A stretch of 64,000 nt of DNA from Streptomyces brevispora (GTDB lineage: Bacteria; Actinomycetota; Actinomycetes; Streptomycetales; Streptomycetaceae): positions 4,030,001 to 4,094,000 of the forward strand of contig NZ_VIWW01000001.1 of the NCBI RefSeq assembly GCF_007829885.1, given 5' to 3'. Positions 39,285 through 49,000 of the stretch are shown here, one piece after another. The notes under the pieces are model-generated. The model was not told the origin of the DNA, made no database searches, and was given only the letters and a program-made list of their open reading frames with translations. The position numbers and the translations under genes are program-made. How positions within the stretch are numbered: position 1 is the first letter of the stretch; every line of letters begins with the position of its first letter.

Positions 39285-39815
39285 CTATCCGGGGGTCGGC
39301 GGCTGGTGCGAGCTCTGCCGTGCGGCCAGCGCCGCGTTGAAACGGGTGAGCAGCGCGCAGAACGTGTCCCGCTCCGCTTCGTCCCAGTCGCCCGTCACCT
39401 GAGACATCAACTCGCGCCGCGAGGCCCGGACCTCGTTCAGCCGGGCCTGCCCCCGCGGGGACAGCTGGAGCACGACGGCCCGGCCGTCCTCCGGGTGCGA
39501 GGTCCGCTTGACCAGGCCGGTGTCCACGAGCGGTGCGACCTGCCGGGTCACGGTCGAGGAGTCGATCCCCATCCCGGAGGCAAGCGCCTTGACGCCCATG
39601 GGGCCCTCCCGGTCCAGCCGGTTGAGCAGCAGATACGCGGCCCGGTCCATGGAATTGCGCACCTGGCCGACGCCGCCGAGGCGGGTTTGCTCGGCACGTC
39701 GGGCGAAGACCGCCACCTGGTGCTGCAGAGCGTCCAGCAGGTGGTCGGGAGCCGGATTCTCCGGGGTGGCGCCCCCGGAGGGAGACGCGGCAGTCGTCAT
39801 GTCCTGAGGGGGCAT
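39285..39815 (-). CDS. MarR-family transcriptional regulator
   Basis: This 176-residue regulator has a MarR winged helix: NSMDRAAYLLLNRLDREGPMGVKALASGMGIDSSTVTRQVAPLVDTGLVKRTSHPEDGRAVVLQLSPRG (about residues 55-122), with the wing DGRAV and the recognition helix SSTVTRQV. A C-terminal dimerisation helix follows. The start is between two ATGs (39815 used; 39800 possible). It is divergent from the threonine dehydratase gene with 156 bp between; no operator palindrome is obvious to me there. Confidence 0.88.
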   Translation of the reverse strand: MPPQDMTTAASPSGGATPENPAPDHLLDALQHQVAVFARRAEQTRLGGVGQVRNSMDRAAYLLLNRLDREGPMGVKALASGMGIDSSTVTRQVAPLVDTGLVKRTSHPEDGRAVVLQLSPRGQARLNEVRASRRELMSQVTGDWDEAERDTFCALLTRFNAALAARQSSHQPPTPG

Positions 39816-39971
39816 GGCCGGGGGCTCTCTTCGTGCGGTGTCGGATGGGTGGGGGACAGAGTACGCGGCCCCGGGGCAACGCGTACCAGTGCTGCACAAA
39901 CCTGCGGACATCGGCGCAGGACGGCCTCGCCCACGGCGGCCCCGACCCCTTTCAGCTGCAAGACTTGCGGT

Positions 39972-41201
39972 ATGAACTTCCCGCCGCCCACCCCGTTTCC
40001 CCCGCTGATCCTCGATGACATCAAGGGGGCGCAGAAGATGCTCTCCGGCGTGTCCAGGGTCACCGCGATGGAGGGCAGCCGCCATCTGAGCGACCGCGTG
40101 GGCGCACCCGTCCAGTTCAAGTGCGAGAACCTGCAGCGGACCGGTTCGTTCAAACTGCGGGGCGCCTACGTACGGATCGCCGGACTGTCCCCGGTGGAAC
40201 GGGCGGCCGGTGTGGTGGCCGCGAGCGCCGGAAACCATGCGCAGGGTGTAGCGCTCGCGTCTGCACTGCTCGGCGTACGGTCGACGGTCTTCATGCCCGT
40301 CGGGGCGCCGCTGCCGAAGGTGGCCGCGACCCGTGAGTACGGGGCGCGGGTGCGGCTGCACGGCCATGTCGTCGACGAGACGATGGCCGCGGCGCAGGAG
40401 TACGCGCACGAGACCGGTGCGGTCTTCATCCACCCCTTCGACCACCCGGACATCATCGCCGGGCAGGGCACGGTGGGCCTGGAGATCCTGGAGCAGTGCC
40501 CCGAGGTGCGCACCGTCGTCGTCGGGATCGGCGGCGGGGGGCTCGCCGCGGGGATCGCGGTGGCGGTGAAGGCGATCCGGCCCGATGTGCGGATCGTCGG
40601 CGTGCAGGCGGCGGGCGCGGCCGCCTACCCGCCCTCGCTGGCGGCCGGCCACCCGGTGTCGATCGGCTCGCTCCAGACGATGGCGGACGGCATCAAGGTG
40701 GGGCGGCCGGGCGACGTGCCGTTCGCCCTGATCCGGGATCTCGTCGACGAGGTCCGTACGGTCTCCGAGGACGAGCTGTCCAGCGCACTGCTGCTCTGCC
40801 TGGAGCGGGCGAAGATGGTCGTGGAGCCGGCCGGGGCGAGCCCGGTGGCCGCCCTGCTGAGCGACCCGAAGTCGTTCCGCGGGCCGGTGGTGGCGGTGCT
40901 CTCCGGCGGCAATGTGGACCCGCTGCTGATGCAGCGCATCCTGACCCACGGCATGTCGGCGGCGGGCCGCTATCTGAGCCTGCGGCTGCGGCTGACGGAC
41001 CGCCCCGGCGCGCTGGCCACGATGCTGGCGGTGCTCTCGGTGGCCGATGCGAACGTCCTGGACGTGAGCCATGTGCGTACCGACCCCCGGCTCGGCCTCA
41101 CCGAGGCCGAGGTGGAGCTGCACCTGGAGACGAAGGGCCCGGAGCACTGCGAGGAGGTCGCCGAGGCGCTGCGCGGGGCGGGCTACCTGGTGATGAACTG
41201 A
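39972..41201 (+). CDS. ilvA: Threonine ammonia-lyase (threonine dehydratase) with ACT domain
   Basis: This PLP enzyme converts L-threonine to 2-oxobutyrate and ammonia, feeding isoleucine or propionyl-CoA. The 409-residue protein has the PLP lysine in RTGSFKLRGAYVRIAGL (about residue 60), the substrate loop ASAGNHAQGVA, the phosphate loop GIGGGGLAAG, and a C-terminal ACT domain (about 330-409: LSLRLRLTDRPGALATMLAVLSVADANVLDVSHVR). The single ACT domain and length match the TdcB/IlvA hybrid type common in actinobacteria; biosynthetic or catabolic use cannot be decided. The ATG has no Shine-Dalgarno sequence. Confidence 0.92.
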   Translation: MNFPPPTPFPPLILDDIKGAQKMLSGVSRVTAMEGSRHLSDRVGAPVQFKCENLQRTGSFKLRGAYVRIAGLSPVERAAGVVAASAGNHAQGVALASALLGVRSTVFMPVGAPLPKVAATREYGARVRLHGHVVDETMAAAQEYAHETGAVFIHPFDHPDIIAGQGTVGLEILEQCPEVRTVVVGIGGGGLAAGIAVAVKAIRPDVRIVGVQAAGAAAYPPSLAAGHPVSIGSLQTMADGIKVGRPGDVPFALIRDLVDEVRTVSEDELSSALLLCLERAKMVVEPAGASPVAALLSDPKSFRGPVVAVLSGGNVDPLLMQRILTHGMSAAGRYLSLRLRLTDRPGALATMLAVLSVADANVLDVSHVRTDPRLGLTEAEVELHLETKGPEHCEEVAEALRGAGYLVMN

Positions 41202-41329
41202 CCCACACGGTCTGACCCACACGGTCCGACCCGCGCGGCGCGGTCCACGCGCCGCGGCCCACTCGGCCCGGCCAACCCGGCCAGTCACCTCGGCCGTCCC
41301 GTTCCGCCGGCCCGCGCGTCGCACCCACC

Positions 41330-41359
41330 TTGTGTATCGCGATGTATCGCGTTATCGTG
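41330..41359 (+). promoter_or_regulatory. Exporter promoter with TATCGCG operator inside
   Basis: TTGTGT (41330-41335), 17 nt and TATCGT (41353-41358) form a promoter. Its spacer contains CGCGAT-GT-ATCGCG (41338-41351), and the heptamer TATCGCG occurs at 41335 and 41345 with a TATCGTG variant at 41353. A repressor bound here would cover the promoter fully. Palindromes of this kind often precede drug-exporter genes controlled by PadR or TetR proteins. No such regulator is adjacent. Confidence 0.6.
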
Positions 41360-41475
41360 CCAGCGCCCGGCTCGGGGTCGACCGCGTATGCGTGTCGTGC
41401 GTTTCTCGGGCGAGGCAAGACGGGCAGGTCCAGGATCTGTGAGGAAGCAATCCAACCGCACTGGGGGAACCGCAT

Positions 41476-42486
41476 ATGCCAGGCGCCATCCACGCCGAAG
41501 GTCTGGTGAAGACCTTCGGCGACGTACGAGCACTCGGCGGTGTCGATCTCGACGTGCCGGCAGGCACCGTCCTCGGACTTCTCGGCCCCAACGGTGCCGG
41601 CAAGACGACCGCTGTGCGCGTCCTGACGACGCTGCTCATGCCCGACAGCGGCAGCGCCTTCGTCGCGGGCATCGACGTACTGAAGAAGCCCAACGAGGTG
41701 CGGCGCTCGATCGGGCTCTCCGGCCAGTTCGCCGCCGTCGACGAATACCTGACCGGCCGCGAGAACCTGCAGATGGTCGGCCAGCTCTACCAGATGAGCC
41801 GGCGCGACGCGAAGGCCCGGGCGGGGGAGCTGCTGGAGCGCTTCCACCTCGCCGACGCCGCCGACCGTCCCGCCAAGACGTACTCCGGTGGCATGCGCCG
41901 CCGTCTCGACCTGGCGGCGGCGCTCGTCGTCTCCCCGCCGGTCATGTTCATGGACGAGCCGACCACCGGCCTCGACCCGCGCAACCGGCAGCAGCTCTGG
42001 GAGGTCATCGAGGAGCTCGTCGCCGGCGGTACGACGCTGCTGCTGACCACGCAGTACCTGGAGGAGGCCGACCGTCTCGCGCACGACATCTGTGTGATCG
42101 ATCACGGTCTCGTCATCGCCCGCGGCACCTCCGACCAGCTCAAGGCCCGCACCGGCGGCGAGCGCGTCGAGGTCGTCGTCCACCAGCCCGACCAGATCGA
42201 ACCGGCCCGCACCGCCCTCGGCCACCTGGGCAAGGGCGAGGTCGCGGTCGTCCCGCACATGCGCAAACTGACCGTCCCCGTCGACGGTGGAGCCAAGCTC
42301 CTCGCCGAGATCATCCGCGAGCTCGACACCCGCGGAGTGGAGATCGACGACATCGGGCTGCGCCGCCCCACCCTGGACGACGTGTTCATCTCCCTCACCG
42401 GCCACGCCGCCGAACAGCAGAAGAACGACGACGAGAACGGGACGGCCGCGCAGCCCGCCGCGGCCCGGACGGAGGCAGAGAAGTGA
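41476..42486 (+). CDS. DrrA-like ABC transporter ATP-binding protein
   Basis: This 336-residue ATPase belongs to the daunorubicin-resistance (DrrA) group of ABC-2 exporters. Walker A is GPNGAGKTT (about residues 37-45), the signature is YSGGMRRRLDLAAAL, Walker B is VMFMDEPTTGLDP and the switch is TTQYLEEAD. The C-terminal DrrA domain contains GVEIDDIGLRRPTLDDVFISLTGHA, and a disordered 35-residue tail follows. It overlaps the permease gene by GTGA. Export of a hydrophobic compound or drug is expected; the substrate is unknown. A 120-nt leader lies between promoter and start. Confidence 0.92.
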   Translation: MPGAIHAEGLVKTFGDVRALGGVDLDVPAGTVLGLLGPNGAGKTTAVRVLTTLLMPDSGSAFVAGIDVLKKPNEVRRSIGLSGQFAAVDEYLTGRENLQMVGQLYQMSRRDAKARAGELLERFHLADAADRPAKTYSGGMRRRLDLAAALVVSPPVMFMDEPTTGLDPRNRQQLWEVIEELVAGGTTLLLTTQYLEEADRLAHDICVIDHGLVIARGTSDQLKARTGGERVEVVVHQPDQIEPARTALGHLGKGEVAVVPHMRKLTVPVDGGAKLLAEIIRELDTRGVEIDDIGLRRPTLDDVFISLTGHAAEQQKNDDENGTAAQPAAARTEAEK

Positions 42487-43340
42487 GCGTTCTCACCGAG
42501 ACGGCCGCGGCTCCCGTCGCGCGCTCCGGCGGCGGCATCGGCCAGTCCGTACGCGACTCGCTGGTCATCGCCCGGCGGAACCTGATCCGGATGACCCGGA
42601 TCCCCGAGATGGTCATCTTCGGGCTGATCCAGCCCATCATGTTCGTGGTGCTGTTCACCTACGTCTTCGGCGGCTCCATCAAGGTCGGCGGCACCATCTC
42701 GCCCCAGGCCTACCGCGAGTTCCTGATGGCCGGCATCTTCGCCCAGACCGTCACCTTCGCCACCGCGGGCGCCGGTGCGGGCATCGCCGACGACATGCAC
42801 AAGGGGCTGATCGACCGCTTCAGGTCACTGCCCATGTCCCGGGGGGCCGTCCTGACCGGGCGCACCCTCGCCGACCTCGTGCAGACCGCCCTCACGCTCG
42901 TCGTACTCGCGGGCGTCGCGCTCATCGTCGGCTGGCGGGTCCACGAGAACATCGCCAAGGTGCTGTTCGGCTTCGTGCTGCTGCTCCTGCTCGGTTACGC
43001 GTTCTCCTGGATCGGCGCCCTGATCGGCCTCACGGTCCGCACGCCGGAGGCGGCGACGTCCGGCGGGCTGATCTGGCTCTTCCCGCTGACGTTCATCTCG
43101 AACGCCTTCGTCGACGCCAACCAGATGCCGACGTTCCTGCGCCACATCGCCGAGTGGAATCCGTTCAGCGCCACCGTGCAGGCCTGCCGGGTGCTCTTCG
43201 GCAACCTGCCGGAGGGCTTCGTGACCCCGGATGCCTGGCCCATGCAGCACCCGATCATCGCCTCGATCCTGTGGTCCGTGCTGATCCTGGTGGTCTTCCG
43301 GACCCTGGCGGTGCGCAAGTACCGCTCGGCCGCGGTCTGA
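42483..43340 (+). CDS. DrrB-like ABC-2 transporter permease
   Basis: The 285-residue permease has a cytoplasmic N-terminus with VRDSLVIARRNLIRMTRIPEM, then six transmembrane segments (about 50-75, 85-105, 125-150, 160-185, 195-215 and 255-275). The ABC-2 motif LPMSRGAVLTGRTLADLVQ marks the coupling loop, and PLTFISNAFVDANQMPTFLRHIAEWNPFS is the family's C-terminal signature. The GTG start overlaps the ATPase stop codon, so both are made in fixed ratio. It ends at a perfect hairpin terminator. Confidence 0.92.
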   Translation: MSVLTETAAAPVARSGGGIGQSVRDSLVIARRNLIRMTRIPEMVIFGLIQPIMFVVLFTYVFGGSIKVGGTISPQAYREFLMAGIFAQTVTFATAGAGAGIADDMHKGLIDRFRSLPMSRGAVLTGRTLADLVQTALTLVVLAGVALIVGWRVHENIAKVLFGFVLLLLLGYAFSWIGALIGLTVRTPEAATSGGLIWLFPLTFISNAFVDANQMPTFLRHIAEWNPFSATVQACRVLFGNLPEGFVTPDAWPMQHPIIASILWSVLILVVFRTLAVRKYRSAAV

Positions 43341-43347
43341 CCCACAT

Positions 43348-43390
43348 GCGAAAGGAGCCTCCCGCTCATCCGGCGGGAGGCTCCTTTCGC
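43348..43390. terminator. Perfect 18-bp hairpin terminator
   Basis: GCGAAAGGAGCCTCCCGC and its exact complement flank TCATCCG, between the convergent exporter operon and greA. Confidence 0.88.
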
Positions 43391-43400
43391 TGTGTGCGGA

Positions 43401-43898
43401 TCAGCCGGTGTACGGCTTCGCCGAAAGGATCTTCACCGTCGCGGTCTTGCCGTTCGGCAGCTCGTACTCCGCGGTCTCACCCATCTTCTTGCCGTTCACG
43501 CCCACGCCGAGCGGGGACTGCGGGGAGTACGTCTCGATGTTCGCGCTCGCGTACTCACGGGAGGCCAGGAGGAAGGTCGTCGTGTCGTCGTCATCGCCGT
43601 CGAAGGCGATCGTCACGACCATGCCGGGCTCGACCACGCCGTCGTCGGCCGGCGGCTCGCCGACCTTCGCGTGCTCCAGGAGCTGGGTCAGCTGGCGCAC
43701 CCGGAGCTCCATCTTGCCCTGCTCCTCCTTGGCCGCGTGGTACCCGCCGTTCTCGCGCAGGTCCCCCTCCTCACGGGCCGCCGCGATCTTTACGGCGATC
43801 TCCGTGCGCGCGGGACCAGACAGGTGCTCCAGCTCGGCCTTGAGCTGGTTGTACGCCTCCTGCGTGAGCCAGGTGACGTTTTCGCTGGTCTGGGTCAC
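43401..43898 (-). CDS. greA: Transcription elongation factor GreA
   Basis: GreA rescues backtracked RNA polymerase by stimulating RNA cleavage. The 165-residue protein has the N-terminal coiled coil (WLTQEAYNQLKAELEHLSG to LLEHAK) with acidic tip residues in AREEGDLRENGGYHAAKEEQ. The C-terminal FKBP-like domain follows (GMVVTIAFDGDDDDTTTFLLAS, SPLGVGVNGKKMGETAEYELPNG). The GTG start is preceded by GAGGAGC at 5 nt, which fixes it over upstream in-frame sequence. Confidence 0.95.
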   Translation of the reverse strand: MTQTSENVTWLTQEAYNQLKAELEHLSGPARTEIAVKIAAAREEGDLRENGGYHAAKEEQGKMELRVRQLTQLLEHAKVGEPPADDGVVEPGMVVTIAFDGDDDDTTTFLLASREYASANIETYSPQSPLGVGVNGKKMGETAEYELPNGKTATVKILSAKPYTG

Positions 43899-44081
43899 AG
43901 GGTGCTCCTCGTCGGTACTGGGAATACAAAGCATCGCCCTACCCCGAAGCATGCGCTTCCACGGGTGGGCGAAACCACGAGCCTAACAATTCCCCAGGAA
44001 AAGGGGGAGAAGGTAAACGACTGCGCCTATCGAACCGCAGGTCAGCGCCGCCAAAGGTCGTTCAGGACCTGCGTGCGGCGG

Positions 44082-44498
44082 TCAACGCGACGCCCCGTCG
44101 TCGTCCGTGCAGCCCAGCAGTTCGACGCTGGTCGCCCTGGACGTCGTACGCAGCGAGAGGACGCGGTCGATCCGGTCGGTGTCGTCGTCGAAACGGAAGT
44201 CCTTGCGGGCGACGTCGGTGCCGTCCTCGCGCTGCGAGCGGATCGTGCAGTAGCCCTTGGCGTCCCGGTCCTTGCGGACCTCCAGGTGCACCTCGACCCG
44301 GTCGTCCGAGACGACCTTGAACTTGATCACCTCGGCACTGACGCCCTTGCCCGCGACGTAGTCGTAACCGATCCAGCCGATCACGCCGAGCAGGGCGACA
44401 CCGAGCACCGAGCCGATGATCTTGAGTTTGCGGTCCGCGCGCTGGTCCGCGGAGCGGCCGTAGCGGTTCTCGGAGGGCGCTTCGCGCACCGCAGCCAT
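44082..44498 (-). CDS. DUF4307 single-pass membrane protein
   Basis: This 138-residue protein has a cytoplasmic N-terminus (SENRYGRSADQRADRKLK), one transmembrane helix (IIGSVLGVALLGVIGWIGYDYVA, about residues 27-49), and an extracytoplasmic beta-rich domain of about 85 residues with two conserved cysteines (YCTIR and LLGCTDDD). This matches the actinobacterial DUF4307 family, whose function is unknown. It is divergent from mca, and the pair is conserved in actinobacteria as I recall, so a link to thiol metabolism is possible but not shown. Confidence 0.88.
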   Translation of the reverse strand: MAAVREAPSENRYGRSADQRADRKLKIIGSVLGVALLGVIGWIGYDYVAGKGVSAEVIKFKVVSDDRVEVHLEVRKDRDAKGYCTIRSQREDGTDVARKDFRFDDDTDRIDRVLSLRTTSRATSVELLGCTDDDGASR

Positions 44499-44530
44499 GA
44501 TCGTTCCTCCCGTACCGGGGATCGAGGAAT

Positions 44531-44559
44531 TTTCCGTCCCCCGGTTCGGTCACTATAGA
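44531..44559 (+). promoter_or_regulatory. Candidate mca promoter with palindromic -10
   Basis: TTTCCG (44531-44536), 17 nt and TATAGA (44554-44559). The -10 region CTATAG reads the same on the opposite strand, so the divergent DUF4307 gene may use a TATAGT -10 at the same place. Confidence 0.4.
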
Positions 44560-44647
44560 AGCCTCCACCCGCGACCCGACCGCCACCCCACACCGACGTC
44601 CCTGCGGGACGGCACACCGATGGCGACCAATCACTGAGGATCGAGTC

Positions 44648-45529
44648 TTGACTGAGCAGCTTCGACTGATGGCCGTGCACGCCCACCCCGACGACGAGTC
44701 GAGCAAGGGCGCGGCCACCATGGCCAAGTACGTGTCCGAGGGGGTGGACGTGCTGGTCGTGACCTGCACGGGCGGAGAGCGCGGCTCCATCCTCAATCCG
44801 AAACTCCAGGGCGACGCGTACATCGAGGAGAACATCCACGAGGTGCGCAAGAAGGAGATGGACGAGGCCCGGGAGATCCTGGGCGTCAAGCAGGAGTGGC
44901 TCGGCTTCGTCGACTCCGGGCTGCCCGAGGGCGACCCGCTGCCGCCGCTGCCCGAGGGCTGCTTCGCGCTGGAGGACGAGGAGACGGCGGCGGGGCGACT
45001 CGTCGCGAAGATCCGCGCGTTCCGGCCGCAGGTCATCACCACGTACGACGAGAACGGGGGCTACCCGCACCCCGACCACATCATGACCCACACGGTCTCG
45101 ATGATCGCCTTCGAGGGCGCGGCGGACGCAGAGCGCTTCCCCGAGGCGGAGTTCGGTCCGGTCTGGGCGCCGCAGAAGCTCTACTACAACCAGGGCTTCA
45201 ACAAGCCGCGCACGGTCGCCCTGCACGAGGCGCTGCTGGCCCGCGGCCTGGAGTCCCCGTACGCGGACTGGCTGGAGCGCTGGAAGGAGTTCGAGCGCGC
45301 CGAACGCACGCTGACCACGCATGTTCCGTGCGCGGACTTCTTCGAGATCCGCGACAAGGCGCTGATCGCGCACGCGACGCAGATCGATCCGGACGGCGGC
45401 TGGTTCCGGGTCCCGATGGACATCCAGCAGGAGGTCTGGCCGACCGAGGAGTACGAGCTGGCGAAGTCCCTCGTCGATACCTCCCTCCCCGAGAGCGACC
45501 TCTTCGCGGGCATCCGCGACAATGCCTGA
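44648..45529 (+). CDS. mca: Mycothiol S-conjugate amidase
   Basis: Mca cleaves mycothiol conjugates of toxins to a mercapturic acid (exported) and GlcN-inositol (recycled). The 293-residue protein has the zinc motif AHPDDE (His13, Asp16), the third ligand in HPDH (His144), VVTCTGGERGS, TYDENGGYPHPDH, and the C-terminal FRVPMDIQQEVWPTEEYELA that distinguishes Mca from the deacetylase MshB. The start is a rare TTG preceded by GAGGATCGAG. It is a hallmark of actinobacteria. A small membrane-protein gene overlaps its 3' end by 8 bp. Confidence 0.94.
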   Translation: MTEQLRLMAVHAHPDDESSKGAATMAKYVSEGVDVLVVTCTGGERGSILNPKLQGDAYIEENIHEVRKKEMDEAREILGVKQEWLGFVDSGLPEGDPLPPLPEGCFALEDEETAAGRLVAKIRAFRPQVITTYDENGGYPHPDHIMTHTVSMIAFEGAADAERFPEAEFGPVWAPQKLYYNQGFNKPRTVALHEALLARGLESPYADWLERWKEFERAERTLTTHVPCADFFEIRDKALIAHATQIDPDGGWFRVPMDIQQEVWPTEEYELAKSLVDTSLPESDLFAGIRDNA

Positions 45530-45800
45530 TATGTACGCGACTCAGGCACTGACGCACCTCGTCCCGCTCGCCGAGGAACTGGACAAGAACAAGGTGACCC
45601 CCGGGGTCCTCGGCTTCATCGTCTTCGCCGCACTCGCCGTCGGCGTGTGGCTGCTGATGAAGTCGATGAACCGGCACATGGGGAGGGTGGACTTCGAAGA
45701 GGCGCCGGAGACGCCGGAGGCGTCCGGCGATGCGGAGGGTGTGGGGGCCGGGGCCGGGGCCGGGGCCTCGGGGTCCGCGGGGTCCGCGAAGCGGATGTAG
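45522..45800 (+). CDS. Small membrane protein translationally coupled to mca
   Basis: This 92-residue protein has a short outer N-terminus (MYATQALTHLVPLAEELDKNKVTPG), one transmembrane helix (VLGFIVFAALAVGVWLLMKSM) and an acidic, Ala/Gly-rich cytoplasmic tail. It overlaps the end of mca by 8 bp. The first ATG is used; the ATG at 45531 is an equally good alternative. Conserved beside mca in Streptomyces as I recall, its role is unknown; anchoring or regulating the detoxification enzyme is speculation. Confidence 0.78.
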   Translation: MPDMYATQALTHLVPLAEELDKNKVTPGVLGFIVFAALAVGVWLLMKSMNRHMGRVDFEEAPETPEASGDAEGVGAGAGAGASGSAGSAKRM

Positions 45801-45841
45801 TGGGGGGCGGGGCGGCACCGGGGTCCGGTGACCGCTCCGCC

Positions 45842-46002
45842 CTCGAACGCCGGGCGGGCTCGGGGTGTCCTCAAGCGCCGGACGGGCTTGAAAGATGCCC
45901 TCAAGCGCCGGGCGGGCTTGATGTCGCCGGGCCGGTTGGGTTGGCCGGTCGGCGTGGGTGGCTGGCGTTTGAGGGATGCTCTCAAACGTCGTGCAGGCCC
46001 GG
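45842..46002. repeat. Cluster of REP-like palindromic units
   Basis: Units CTCGAACGCCGGGCGGGCTC (45842), CTCAAGCGCCGGACGGGCTT (45870), CTCAAGCGCCGGGCGGGCTT (45900) and a diverged CTCAAACGTCGTGCAGGCCC (45981) occur in one direction, and an inverted GGCTGGCGTTTGAG stands at about 45961. They share the core CTCRAACGCCGG. The cluster fills the gap between two convergent genes. Confidence 0.7.
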
Positions 46003-46029
46003 GTTGGCCGTGCAGGCCCGGTTTTTGGG

Positions 46030-49000
46030 TCATGGCCTTGTGGGGATTCGCACGCCCATGATTTCCCGGGCGTGGCGGGTCGGGGTCAGGCCCAGGCGCC
46101 AGGCCTGCCAGCCGTCCTCCAGGTCCACTCCGCGGTTCAGGACCACCCGGAACGCCTCCGCGCAGTCCTCCAGCCTGCCGTCCCGCGTCGGGTGGCCGGC
46201 CGCGATCAGGTCGGCGAGCTCCTGCTGGGCCACCACCGTGCCCACCTCGATGCCGCCCGGTGACGCGTACGGCAGCAGCGTGCAGCGCAGGAAGCGGGCC
46301 CAGTCCGCGCCCCGCGCGTCGCCGTACGAGTCGAACAGCTCGGCCGCCTCGCCGCACAGCTCCAGCGCCTGCGGCGCACGATGGTTGCCCGCGTCGATCA
46401 GGGCCAGCTCCAGACACGTCCAGGCCTCCCCGTGCGCGACCCCGATGCGCCGGAAGTCGGCGCGGGCGTCCGCCAGGAGCTGACGGGCGAAACCGGAGTT
46501 GCGCAGGTTGCCCGTCTGCGCGGCCCGCTGGTCGCGGGTGACCCGGCCCGAGTGGTGCCGGGCACATGCCAGCCCGTACACGTCCCGCATCCGGGAGAAC
46601 ATCGTGCGGGACCGCTCCAGCTGCCGTACCGCCTGATCGGTGTCGCCGGCCTCCTCCAGGGCCTGGCCCAGGTAGTAGAGCGTCCACGCCTCGCCCCGCG
46701 CGTCCTCGTTGTCGCGGTGCCGGGACAACGCCGCGTTCAGCTGCTCGACCGCGGGGGCCGGATCGCCGTCCAGCAGCCGGGCGCGGGCCAGCTGGGTCAG
46801 CGCCCAGGCCTCGCCGCGCTCGTCACGGGTGCGCCCGTACAGATCGAGGGCGGTACGCAGCGCGAGCTCGGCCCGCTCCACATCGCCCAGCCGCAGCAGC
46901 ACCTGACCCAGCTGGAACTGCGTCCAGGCCTCCCCGTGCAGCGACTCGCCCTCGCGGTGCAGGACCAGTGCCGTGTCCAGGAGCGTCAGCGCCTCGGCCG
47001 GGTGGGCCCGGTCGCGCTCCACCGCGGCCAGCGCGTGCATCGACCAGGCCCGGTCCGCGGCCTGGGCGTCGGAGGTCTGGAGCTCGAGCGCCTCCCGCAG
47101 CCGCGCCGCCGCCTCCGTCAGATTGCCCTGGTGGTGCAGGGTGATGCCGAGCGAACAGAGCGCCAGCGCCGTACCCGAGTCGTTCTGCGCCTCGCGGTAC
47201 AGGCCGACGACGGAGGAAAGCGTGCTGCGTGCCTTGTCCAGCTCGCCCAGCTGGCGGGCCGCGATCCCGGTACGCCACTGCACCGACCGCTCCAGCAGCC
47301 CCTGGTCGACCGCCTGCGTCAGCTCGCTGATCTCGCCCAGCCGGTAGAGGTCGCCGCGCAGCAGGCAGTAGTCGCACAGCGCACCCAGCAGATCGAGGAC
47401 CGCGCCCTGGTCGACGCCCTCGGCGTGCCGCAGCGCGGACGTGATGAAACTCGACTCCTCGTCCAGCCAGCGCAGCGCCGCGTCCAGGGAGGTGAACCCG
47501 TGCGAGCCGAACTGCCCGGCCCGGGTGGACATCTTGCCGTCCACCATCCGGATCACCGCACCGGCCAGCTCCGCGTAGTTCACGATCAGCCGCTCCTGCG
47601 CGGCGGTCCGCCCGGCCGGTTCCTCCTCGTCGAGCAGCCGGGCCAGGGCGAAGCCCCGGACGAGGTCGTGCAGCCGGTAGCGCGAACCCCGCACGTGGTC
47701 CAGCAGCCCGGCCCCGGACAGGGTGGTCAGCAGCCGCTGGGCCTCCTGCTCGTCGGCCGACAGCAGCGCGGCGGCCGCCGCGGCGCCCAGACTGGCCCGC
47801 CCGGCCAGCGCGAGCCGGCGCAGCAGCCGACGCGCCTGCTCGGGCTGGTCGGTGTAGCGCAGCCACAGGGCCCGCTCGACCGGGGGCACCGGGCCGTACG
47901 CGGCGAGATCGGCGGCCAGCGCGCTCGGGGTACGCGCCCCGAGCGAGGAGCCCGCGATCCGCAACGCCAGCGGCAGTCCGCCGCACAGTTCGGTGATCGC
48001 CTCGCTCGACGGGTAGTCGTACGGTCCCGGGTCCTCCTCCTGGGACGCCTCGCGCAGCAGCTCGTCCGCGCCCGCCGGGTCCAGCGCCCCGACCTCCAGC
48101 TGATGCACCCACGCCGGGAGGGAGTCGGGCAGATCGAGCGGCTCGCGGGCGGTGACCAGGACGAGGCTGTCGGAACGCTCCGGGATCAGTGTGCGGACCT
48201 GCTCCACGTCACTGGCGTCGTCGAGGACGATCGTCACCGGCGTCCCGGTCAGATGCTGGTGGTACAACTCGCTGAGCCGGCGCACCTGTTGCTCGGCGGA
48301 CGATCCCGCCGACCGGCCGGCGGAGCCGCCGTCCCGGAAGAGCAACTGCTCCCGGGGAGCGCCCAGCCGGTTCAGCAGATGGAGCAGCGCGTCACGGGTC
48401 GGCAGCGGCGGCTCGCCGTCCGCGCCGCCGCGCAGGTCCACCACGCACGCGCCCCGGAACTGGTCCTTCAGATCGTGGGCCGCCCGCACGGCCAGTGTGG
48501 TGCGCCCGGCGCCCGGCGGGCCGTGCAGCACGACCACGGTCGGCTTCGTCTCCGTCGACGCGCGGGCCGCGTGCACCCACTGGCCGATCCGGGCCAGCTC
48601 GGCCCGGCGGCCGGCGAACCGGCCGTCGGGCGACGGGAGATGGCCGAACGACTGCTCAAGGAGCGAGCGCATGCGCGCCGCCGCGCTGCGGTCCCCGCCG
48701 CGCAGGGCCGTCCGGGACTGAGCGGTGGCGGCCTTCTTCGCCGGGGTGCGGGACGAGGCGGTCAGCATCCGCTGCTGGTCGAGGAACGGGCGGATGCCCC
48801 GTACCTCCAGTGCCGTCAGCCACTGGAGCCGCAACTGCTCGGTCCCGCCCGGCTGTCCGAGGGCGCCCGCCCGACGGGAGGCGGCCGGCCAGTGCGAAGC
48901 GGTGACCTTGGCGACGGTGGCGGTGGCGCCCGCGACCGCGACGACGGCGCCCGCGCCCAGCGCCAGGCCCGTCACCGTGCCGAGTGCCAGGTCCGCGCCG

